Assembly (NCBI GenBank): GCA_022497145.1
Contig: MU385875.1
Location: 62,001 to 126,000 of the forward strand
Source: Rostrohypoxylon terebratum
Taxonomy: Eukaryota; Ascomycota; Sordariomycetes; Xylariales; Hypoxylaceae
Direction of reading: 5' to 3'
Length of the DNA: 64,000 nucleotides
Every line of letters starts with the position of its first letter. Position 1 is the stretch's first letter. A program made the translations under genes and the position numbers. Under the pieces are notes generated by a model. It saw nothing but the letters and a program-made list of their open reading frames with translations, searched no databases and was not told the origin of the DNA. Of the stretch, positions 10,343 through 19,853 are shown one piece after another.

Positions 10343-11973
10343 CTACCACTCGGCCCCCAATATGCAGATTCTTTCGAGCTGGGAAGACCAGCCGAAGGTC
10401 AAGGTGAGACGGGAATAGAGCAGAAATTCCTCCATGTCTCTAAGATAATCTGTGCCAAGAGCGGTGAGATCCTCCCATGATTGCTCGATCAAGTTCGGTT
10501 CCAAGTCGTCTTCCTGGGTTTCGCCTGCTGCACTTTCGAAGAGGAGCTGGGTCCAAGCACTATCGCGCCACACGAGCCTGTTAGCTGCGATCATGCCGCT
10601 CTCATCGATCATGGACCCAATAATGCGTGGGTTAAGCGTGAGGTCTCTCTTCAATTGGCAGTTCTTGCATGTTGCGACGGGTTTATTCGAGTATAGTGGC
10701 ATGCCGCAACTGAGCATCTCAAATGATTAGCGAAGCAGGCGACACGAATTGTGTCCTTTCCTCACCATTCAAGGTAGCAGAGACTATTTTTACGCCATTG
10801 CTCCATCAATTTCATTTCGTAGATGATTACATTTAACTTCCCAGTGAAATCAGCAATGACCTCCGGGTGTCGAACACGTTCTTCTATGTCGGCGATAGTA
10901 AATAAGGTTCGATCCGGTCCGTTAATAGCCCGCTCGATATCCCAGGTATCAGAAGGAAAGGGGATGAAGATGTTTTGCTTCCTAGTCATATTTTTCACTT
11001 TATTCCTTAGCCAATCGACATCAGGAAATTCGGGATTCACATCGACCATCGAACTGAAGCCAATTCCGATTTCTGGGGATATCCCATTGTCCTTGTAAGT
11101 GGGTTTTGAGATGAGAAGGATCGTCTGGTTGGGGATCCAAGTTTTGGCCGACGGGACTTTTCCTCCCCAAAGCTTCAAGATACAGGTCGCTGTATCATCG
11201 AATATGCCCACTTCAACCATATCATGAGTCCGTTGAGTCTTCCTCGATTGGACTGTTCTACGTGGCCCAACACTTCCTACACACACGAGAATCTTTCCCT
11301 CACCTAAATCGTATCCGGCTGAAAGAAATAACTTAAGCGTCATCAGTGCAGGCAGATATTCGTACTTCTTCAGATTGCATTCTAAGGGGCAGCGCATGAT
11401 GCGATAACCTTCCGATCCGGGATCATCATTATGAACGATGATATGTGTGGCACCATTACGACCAGGATAGAGGGTGGTAGTTGAAGAACAGAATGGTATG
11501 CTGCCCGATGAAGCCCCCGTTGAGTCGGCGATGAATGTTGTCCATATTGTGACTCTTTGGCCGAGAAGCAGTTGGTAATCTGATTCTCTGAAATAAAATA
11601 CTTTCACCTTCAACCTCCAGTTATTATTGAAGTACACCGATGTTACGAGTTAACTTACTGCAATAGCACCCGATCCATCAGCCACAACAAGTAAATGAAA
11701 ACCTTGTTCACGAAAATTGTCGGCGAAATTCACAATCCTCCCTAAGATTTGGTAGTTGCGAGGGCCGGTTTCAAGGAGGGAGATTGGGCACGTCTCGTAA
11801 AGCCGTGAAGGTTCCCAGGGTAGCGAAAGAGGATCAAGTGCTGCTTCGACCTCGGAAGATGTGAATCCATCTCCCGGCTTTGCCGACTTCGAAGACTCGC
11901 CACTTGCGTCTTGAGAGCCATGCGGCAGTTCTCTCGAATAAAAAGACTGGATGGACGGGAAATTGACATCCAT
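10343..11973 (-). CDS. MEIOB-like protein: OB folds plus RPA1-type zinc ribbon
   Basis: Exons 11973-11659, 11607-10766 and 10709-10343 (minus strand) give 507 residues. Introns are 51 and 56 nt; the first acceptor is chosen as TTGAAG because it keeps the frame and completes a beta-strand (IAVKVFYFRESDYQ). The order resembles RPA1 and the metazoan meiotic protein MEIOB: an N-terminal OB fold (about 45-140), a second OB fold whose segment containing VEVGIFDDTATCILKLWG and SWxP-like WIPNQTILLIS is followed by VNPEFPDVDWLRN, as I recall for MEIOB, then a zinc ribbon C382-x4-C387-x12-C400-x2-C403 with RPA1 spacing, inside a third OB fold. The likely role is single-stranded DNA binding in meiotic recombination. 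I see the folds only as sequence patterns; the MEIOB assignment is from memory of the family and needs a profile search. Confidence 0.72.
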
Positions 11974-13273
11974 GCTGACGACAGCTTCGCAAGAACGTCA
12001 ATTTTTGAGTCGACAACTTGGAATTATCTTCATTTTTTTTAAGATGAAGAGACCATACTACATGTACTAGGTAGTTATTACCTATGAAATCACATTGACG
12101 AGCAATCAAACTCCTAAACTCTATCGCAGTACAAAATCAGCGCAACTTCCTCCTACTCCTGTTTACACATCGCTATCCCTAGATGCTCCTACCTGATGTC
12201 GTCCATGGTGTAGATCTGTACTACCTACCTAGATTACATACCTACACACACGCAGATAGTGCCAGATAGAGCCCGCCACCAAAGGGTGGCTTAAACTTCA
12301 AGGTTCTCTACAGATAGAAGGAACAAATGGGAGCCCGGTTGAGCATAGGTAAGATTAGGGGGTAATCTCATCCTGCATGACTTCCAATCTTCCAATGTGC
12401 ATAAATACACCTTGCTAGGTACTAGGTAGGCAATTAACGACGCTAAAAACAGAGTTCCTTTTAGCGCATTCAATGTTCATGATATTTTCAATGTTAAATT
12501 TTGGCGCCGCAAAATGTGAAACATAGCTTCTTATATTAAAAGCCGAGTTGCCATTCGGGTATCTACGGACGTAGGATGCCGTCAACTCGGGACCGAGTCA
12601 AGCCACAATACCACTCCTATTGGGCACCGCCTGGATGTAGGATCTACAAGGTTACTTTGTCTTACCTACCAAGTCCTATATTTCTCCGGTGAACAAGTGA
12701 ACAATCTGTGGACCTCAAATAAGACACATTGCTTACTGCATACTCTTTCCATCCTGCTACCTAGGTTAGGACCTAGGTCCTAGATCCTAGGTAGTATTTT
12801 ATATAACTTATTCTAGATCTACTGTAGGTGCAGATCTAGCGCCACTTCAAATCTCATCGGCAGCGAGTTAAAAGTAATCATTGAGCATGCGGAAATAAAC
12901 CCTAACAATGTAACATATCATCACACGAATCTTACTGTCGTCTCTCTGCGTACCATGGAAGAGCTTCATGACATGACACCATATTTTTCATGATATATCT
13001 TCCTCCGGGCTTCAATTCGGAGATAGGGTGTCCGTTTGGCAGGTCATTACCTTACCGATCTCACCATGGCTCGGATCCGGGACCGAGACATAATCATGCC
13101 ATGGTAATATCCATATCCCTAGGTAGGTATATTTAGTATGTTCTATAGGTAGTTTAAATTCCTCGCCTTGCGCTATTCGAACTACCATCACCATGCCTTC
13201 TAGCCTTCATTGAGACTAGCTACTTGTTTTTCTGTCTACCTAGTATCCAAGCCACAACTAAACGCCCACAACA
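11974..13273. promoter_or_regulatory. Divergent intergenic region between MEIOB-like and tyrosinase genes
   Basis: The two flanking genes diverge, so this 1.3 kb should hold both promoters. I find no coding frame. It contains several CCTAGG-type elements (12414-12430, 12758-12795, about 13118-13130). Confidence 0.5.
12758..12795. repeat. Clustered CCTAGG palindromes
   Basis: Three nested near-palindromes built on CCTAGG and ACCTAGGT lie within 38 bases between the MEIOB-like gene and the tyrosinase gene. It is one of the densest examples of the dispersed element in this window; the other is at 23342-23387. Confidence 0.7.
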
Positions 13274-14571
13274 ATGCGTATATGTATTGTTGTCACACTA
13301 GCCTCGCTGGCTCAAGGGGCACTGTCAAGCTCTTGTCGTGGAAATAGTAGTGGTATACCGAAGCCAACCGAGTTTAAGCAGTTGGAGAGTCGGTATCAAA
13401 CCAACATCCGGGCTTCTTTGGGTATTGATGGATGCACAGAAAAGACGATACGAATTCGCAAGTCTTGGTAGGTGATGACAAAGGAGTCTTGTCAACCCAA
13501 ACTCCGAGATGACTCAGTTAAATGCTGACATGTCCATCAGGGATGAGACTGATGAAGCAACAAGAGCCGATTACATTCGAGCCGTCAAGTGTTTGGCCGC
13601 AAAGCCAGCGACGATCGATAAAAATCTAGCCCCTGGTGCTGTCAATCGCTTGGACGACTTTACAGCTACCCACATTAACCAAACAAACGTCGTCCACATC
13701 TCTGTAAGTGATAAGTACTTACCTACTTCATCCGCGGATTGCAAGAGAGTCTTACTAAGACATATATCAGGGTTCGTTCTTATCTTGGCACCGGATCTTT
13801 GTATGGCACATGGAGGACGCGCTTCGCAACGAATGTGGATACAAGGGCACAATCCCATATTGGGATCAACCTCGCTTCTCCCAAGATCCCATGAAGTCTA
13901 AAATATTCGATAATTCGTCGTTTGGTGGAGACGGGGAGTATCTCCCTAATGATCATGGCCCATACAACATCACTGTGCCAGGTCTCGCAGTCAATCTCAG
14001 TGTCGTGCGACCCGCCGGCTCTGGAGGCGGTTGCGTAAGAGATGGCCAGTTTGCAAACTTCCAAATTAGTCTTGGACCTACGGATAGACCATTCATCGAT
14101 CTTACGAACAAGTACGGCTACAAGCCAAATCCGCGCTGCTTGAAGCGCAATTTCGACCTCCCATCTAGCAGGGACTTCATGACTTGGGAAAACGCAATCA
14201 AGGTTGTGGGAGCGTCTGACGTTGTCACATTCTACTGGAACATGGAAAATTTCTTCCACCTGAAATCGCACCAATTTCTTGGTAAAGATGGCCAGGATCT
14301 ATTCACCTCCCCGAACGATCCTATCTTCTACCTGCTTCATTCTCAGATCGATAGGCTCTGGGGGCTCTGGCAGGGCCAAAACTTAGAGGAGCGCACGTTC
14401 GCCATTACCGGGAACCGTACCTTCTTCGGTATCCCACTCGACACTGCGCCAAATGTTCCACCTTCAAACGCCACGATCGAGGATGTTATGGATTTGGGCT
14501 TCGGATATCGGCCCAAGATCAAAGATGGTATGCCTATGACATATAGCGGAAGATGCTACATGTATGAGTGA
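13274..14571 (+). CDS. Secreted tyrosinase (type-3 copper protein)
   Basis: Exons 13274-13467, 13541-13703 and 13771-14571 give 385 residues. A signal peptide (about residues 1-17) precedes the domain. All six copper ligands are visible: copper A from His109, His117 and His126 (within SWHRIFVWHMEDAL), and copper B from His282 and His286 (FFHLKSHQ) and His309 (DPIFYLLHSQIDRLW). The CuB motif has YLLHSQ where many relatives have a double histidine, but the ligating second histidine is kept. It belongs to the short fungal secreted tyrosinases that lack the long inhibitory C-terminal domain. Expected chemistry is o-hydroxylation of phenols and oxidation of diphenols to quinones. There are several N-glycosylation sequons (e.g. 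NQT, NIT, NLS). No pigment or secondary-metabolite genes lie beside it. Confidence 0.9.
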
Positions 14572-14958
14572 TGTGCGGAGATCGGGGAGCAATCATAGAT
14601 ATTGGTGACATAGAACTAAAATAGACAGCGCAGCACCACGAGGCATGAATTACTCCAATTCAATGAAGGATGCGTAAATGACGCATTGGAAGAAGAATTC
14701 GGATGATCGGCTTATTCCTAAGCAGTTAGAAGCATCTTATCAAGTCAGGATTGTGATCAATGATAGTCATATCACTCAAAGATGGACTTTCTTGCTATAC
14801 TCATGCAGGTGAAAGTTGTGCCTACGTTCGTCTACCTAACTGTTAAACAATCTACCTCCACAATGCCTATCCCATATCCCCCTCCCTTAACCAAACTCAA
14901 TCCATCCCAACTTAATGATAAACATGGCTTCCAGCTTGTGAGTATGATCCGATTACCC

Positions 14959-15429
14959 TTAAGTGGTTCGGGTGGACTTCGTGGGTTTATTATATGTAAT
15001 AGATACCATATAATTAAGGCACACTACGCGGTTAGTTTCGAGGGTAACCATGACCCCGTACGCGAAGTGATTTTTCATCAAAACCAGAGTAGACTGCAAG
15101 AGATCCTTCCATTCCCACGTCGCAAACGAATTGGGTTTATCACTCCGGTGAAGCCCTTGAGTTTTCCATTGGATGTCATACATACCGGAGGGATGATCAT
15201 AACAGATACTTCTGAATTCCTTGTTTTCCTTGAGAGCTTCGACGATTCTTTTGGCAATCGTGTCTCCAAGCGCAGCGACATCTACGTCGTCGGGTAGACG
15301 TCTAGTACTCCGCAAGCTAGCGTGCACGTCTACATCCCATACTTCAAGCAACTCGCCCATCGCCGTTCTAAAGGTCTGACCCGGACGTATCGCATATATC
15401 CTCGATGTTAACCATTGGACGTAGTTCAT
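14959..15429 (-). CDS. Hypothetical protein, convergent with tyrosinase; uncertain
   Basis: A 156-codon frame on the minus strand. I do not recognise it, but its composition is protein-like, with a helical segment (VAALGDTIAKRIVEALKEN) followed by a region rich in aromatic residues (CYDHPSGMYDIQWKTQG). There are only two cysteines and no signal peptide in the frame as given. A CTGTAG just upstream of the ATG could be a splice acceptor, so a first exon with a signal peptide may exist beyond 15430. The overlapping plus-strand frame (14782-15297) looks less protein-like. It may be a small fungal protein of unknown function. Confidence 0.4.
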   Translation of the reverse strand: MNYVQWLTSRIYAIRPGQTFRTAMGELLEVWDVDVHASLRSTRRLPDDVDVAALGDTIAKRIVEALKENKEFRSICYDHPSGMYDIQWKTQGLHRSDKPNSFATWEWKDLLQSTLVLMKNHFAYGVMVTLETNRVVCLNYMVSITYNKPTKSTRTT

Positions 15430-15612
15430 ATTTGCTAACTACAGTTCCGTTAAAAACGCTTTAGTAAGAACGAAAAAAGGTAGATAAGTAGTGTCATGAG
15501 TGGCTTGTGTTAATACTGAAATGATTATGAGTCTCGTTTCATATGCGGGTTCGATAGGAACCCCAGAGCTAAATGATTTACACAGTAGCGTGCAGTATTT
15601 TGATATTTTCTT

Positions 15613-15646
15613 ACAAGCCTCAATCCACCTAATTATAGAGGCTTGT
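15613..15646. repeat. Perfect 9-bp inverted repeat
   Basis: ACAAGCCTC at 15613-15621 pairs with GAGGCTTGT at 15638-15646 across a 16-base AT-rich loop. It could form a hairpin. No role can be assigned. Confidence 0.7.
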
Positions 15647-16427
15647 TGGACAACGAATTGTTAATTTGCAGTTACAACTGGGAAATAACACCGAATACTG
15701 ACTCTAACCCAAGATTTCGGTATGTTTTGTGCTTAGGTCCTAGGATGAAAGTAATCCTTCAACAAGCAAAAAGCAAAGAATGTCACACTATTATATGATA
15801 CACTTTCTATCATCATTAGTTGACGTGAGTTTTGTGGGTGGCGATTGCGATCACATGTTAGAGTGATTGTCGCCAGTGATGATGTGCATAACCTAATCTG
15901 TTACAAACACAATGTAAACTACAGTAAATCTTGAAGACCTTTGTCATTTAGGTATATATGCAGAGAAAACAAATAGCTCTAGAGGCAATCAATCATTATC
16001 TTTTTAGATGCTTACAGTAAATTTCACTTAAGGGGAATTCGAAGGTACTAGTCTCCTATCTTATTCCACACCTTCCTGATATAGCATTTACATAGTCGCA
16101 TTGCATTCATGATACAGCTTATGATAGCTTAAATCAACGACAATTCGTTCGAGTTCGGGATTTCTATTTTATTTTATTTTTTCACTCGGTATGTAAATAG
16201 TTTATCTATCTAGATGATACCGGGTGGGCATGTTAGTTGAATTCGATAGAGCAGGGTTTAATTCTACAATAACTATTACTAGGTACCACAAGGCCGTAAC
16301 AGGTTTTCCAGGCTAACAACTTAACGATAAAGTTATTGACTTGGTATCAAATGAGAATAATCGACATGTGACGATAGATTCGGATTTATCATATCGCGGA
16401 AGTTGATCTCCTGGGATGCAATAGTTT

Positions 16428-16454
16428 ACATAACTGACATAACTGACATAACTG
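16428..16454. repeat. Tandem repeat, ACATAACTG x3
   Basis: Three perfect head-to-tail copies of a 9-base unit lie in AT-rich non-coding DNA. Confidence 0.9.
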
Positions 16455-18430
16455 TCATTGCCTACCTCAATATTATGTTATTGAAGCCTCATAAAGTTGA
16501 TATATATATCGATCTCTAACTGATTTCAGTATGTATCATTTACCCCTTGAGCTAAAGGAACCTAGATTACTTAGTAGTTACATTGGATACCTACTCTACT
16601 AACCGCATAGATAGCCACTATCTTTGCTTATCCAGACTTAAGACCTTAGATTCACGTGGTAGATATTTATTATCTAGGCACTCAAATTCTGAAAGATTGT
16701 CCTTCATGTGTCATCTGCTCCTATTAAGATCACGCGTATGGATGCATTAGATGGTATAGCCAGTGGACGCTTTTGAATGTGTTTAAGATGAGCAGACTTG
16801 CGCAATTTCATGATCGTTTGCGGGTAGTAAGCACTGCGTTTCAAGCTTAATTTCTATGAGAAATCATTACGTCCTTGCATTTTTTTTAAAAAAAATGACT
16901 TGATACAGCAGCATTGAACGTTTAATGGGAGGCTCGGGGAGGCCAGTCACTTGGGCGGACGTTTGAGTCCTGACTCGTTGGTAATAGAAGTATTCAGGAG
17001 ATAATGGCCTCTGATTGGAGGAATTTATTCATGCGATTCAATGTTCTTCTTTCACTGGGGACACTCTATTCTCCTACCTTTCTCTTTTGCTCTGCCACCT
17101 TGAAGCTAGACTTGAAGCAGATTACTCAAATAAGGAGCAAAATATTAGTATGGGGTGGCAACACAATACAAGGGGTACACGACGAAAAACTAAGGCATTG
17201 TCATGTTGACAAGAACTATTGCGCATTTATTAATAAATACCATGGAATCTCTTTGTTTGCTACTTCTCTCTAGCATGGACGTCATAATCTTTACCTAGGT
17301 CCTAGGTTAGGGTAATTCCTGATGGATAGGCGACGCACATGATCAATCCGTGCTAATATCTCGGCCAATCAACGAAAACGGAATCATAAATCAATCTCGT
17401 GCAATTCGCCATCATTAAAGGGCCTCTCCATAGCTGTGTAACGTGGTGAGAACGATGAATAGGTCATTGGATGCCGTTTGCAAACTGCATTGCCTACCTA
17501 GTTCTCAAATAACCAAGGGTAGAATACCGAGGGGATGGTACGCCGATAGAATCCATCTTCTAGTGATGCGAAATTCTTTATATATATGGAAATGAGTATG
17601 AACGAGGACTCGGCATGACTTTCGGTAGTTGACCTATCCCGAGACAAGCTAGCTGGAGGTCCGGGCTGGTGGGTTCAAATTCTTTGTATGCGGGACTTTC
17701 GGCTGTTTGGATTTTGAACGTCACGTTTCGGTAGCGGAAACAGACGAGATTGCCTAGGTACCTAGTAGCTACCTAGCTAGGCTGTTAGCTTGCAAAAGTA
17801 CATCTTTTGTTCTTGTCGAGATCGGCTCATGTACCTAAGACTTTAAGTAGGTAGGTATGTAGAAATATATGAGACGAAATGAGATCTATTACATAAAATA
17901 TGTGAAATTCGTAAGATGTGCTATACTAAACTCGACTCAGCCGAGCCGAGGCGAGATATTTTCAGTGAAGTGGGATGGGTTAAACCATCGCAAATCATGG
18001 GAACAATCTTGGCACCAACTTTAAGTCTTAACAAGTTGCGAATCCGGGGCCAATCTGGGGTAAATAGGACATGGTCAATTGTGGGGAAGGGGAGAAGGGA
18101 TCCCCCCTGTCTGATCGCAAGCGAAACAACGTCATTCAGCGGACGCCCTGGAGCTAATAAAGTTTCCACTTTAGTCTTTAGTACTCCTCGCCTGGCAGTA
18201 AGGTTAATCGAGGTTAATACCTAGCCCGAGGATAATAGCGTTTTCATAGCCAAGCTAGCGAGGTAGTCGCAGATTAGTTAGATTAGTTATTACTAGGTAG
18301 TTGTACTGCTTGGATTCTGGAAGTCTTGGACCATCCATGGCTGCTATAACTATAGGCACCTGGGCAGCCAGAGCAGCATGGGTATAGCATGTATTGACTT
18401 AACGAGGGACAACTGGTTGTGCAGGAAGTT

Positions 18431-18455
18431 GCAGGTCGCAGGTCGCAGGTCGCAG
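18431..18455. repeat. Tandem repeat, GCAGGTC x3 plus partial copy
   Basis: A 7-base unit is repeated three times, followed by GCAG, in non-coding DNA. Confidence 0.9.
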
Positions 18456-18987
18456 CTTGTCTCCAGCGTAAAGAAAATTTTCTAATATTTAATTAGTTGC
18501 TTTTAGTTGCTACTAGGTAGTAAGATGGACCTCCATAATAGCGGCAAATGAGAATAAAATTCATCAAGGGCTTAATCCAGGGCTAATACCGGGCTATACC
18601 TTCCAAGCCTTTTAGTCTGCCGTTAACCGATTCTTATTCGTATACTTTCGCATACCTTCGCATCCGCATCCATACCTGTCCATTTCGTCCTCCCCCAATC
18701 TTCAACAACCACCTAAACATTTGAACTCGCACAACCTACTAGTAACTGTACCTAAAATAAAAATACTAGGTACCTGACAAAAATCCATCACCGGGAAACA
18801 CAAACACCAGCAATTACTAGGTAGAACCAGAACCAAAAATAGGTTCGGAACCAGCAATCAACGACAATGTGCCAGCCGACAAGGGCCAAAGTTGCGGCTT
18901 TTCTGGTCTATTAGTTGGTAGCTACCTATACCTACCTACATACCTACCTACCTAGTCGCTTCTAGCTGTCATCTGGTTCTTTTGACA

Positions 18988-19027
18988 CTCCCATGCTCCC
19001 ATGCTCCCATGCTCCCATGCTCCCATG
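18988..19027. repeat. Tandem repeat, CTCCCATG x5
   Basis: Five perfect copies of an 8-base unit lie about 0.85 kb upstream of the rhodopsin-MFS fusion gene, possibly within its promoter or 5' leader. Confidence 0.9.
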
Positions 19028-19853
19028 TTCCCGCGCGCTCTCAGCACTCATTCGTTCTCTCGTTCTATGACCTCTCTCTGATTCCCGATCGCACATACAC
19101 ATACACGTATACTTCTACGCATCTCTTACGCATCTACGGCACCCAAGCACTTGGCACACAAACAGCCTTTGTGCACCGATTCTCCAATTTCACCTCCCCT
19201 ATCGCCTCTCTTTCTTTCCCCTCCGTCCACTCATTTTTCTCGGTTTCGGCCCTAATACATTCTCATTACCTAGTATGGAGGTCGCGGGGTAGGCGGTACT
19301 GTCTGCCTCGTTCATCTGTATATGTACAATAGCTCAGCTCTCTTCTCGTCCTCACCGCTCCCAAATATTTCACTTTTGTCTTTTGCCTCCTCGTCGTTAT
19401 CATCTCTCGTCGATCATTTTCTCTATCCTTCTATCTTTTTGACCGACCTCCAAATCGGGCCTGGCTGAAATTGCTGTTACGACTCAAGAGCTGAAACTGA
19501 AATCTACGTCTTACTATTCCTCTACCGCTGTACTACTATACTCTCGCCATTTCGACCCCGAGTTTGCTTACGACCTAGCCTTCCCTGGTTCTCGGGTGTG
19601 TTTTATATACACGACACATCAGCCACGAGCCAGCGCAGTATAATTTAGTTCATGGCATACATAACTACACATACTACCCATTAACCCCACGTAGGATGAC
19701 AACCTAGGATGAATCGATACTGCTTCGTTTGAACATACCATACGGTTCACCTTATACTCAAGTCCTCCTTCGCACGCCTCCTCCAAGGAGCTAATACGTA
19801 CTAATGGCCTTGCATGAGGTCCCTAGTCGTACCACGACATCACTGTACCGAAG

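Larger units (their letters stand above)
15430..19853. other. AT-rich gene-poor stretch, 4.4 kb
   Basis: I see no gene. The stretch is AT-rich at about 15430-17000 and has many stops in all frames. Short frames at 17004-17273 and 17916-18224 have no domain. It carries small tandem repeats (16428-16454, 18431-18455, 18988-19027), palindromes, and CCTAGG-type elements at 15732-15745, 17293-17310 and 17752-17782. The last kilobase (about 18900-19850) is CT-rich and TAC-rich and probably contains the promoter and long leader of the next gene. Confidence 0.5.

Noticed and set aside
14782..15297. Plus-strand frame of 171 codons
   Set aside because: Overlaps the more protein-like minus-strand frame and looks like its shadow.
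17660..17700. GGTTCAAAT-like T-loop suggesting a tRNA
   Set aside because: No matching acceptor or anticodon arms around it.
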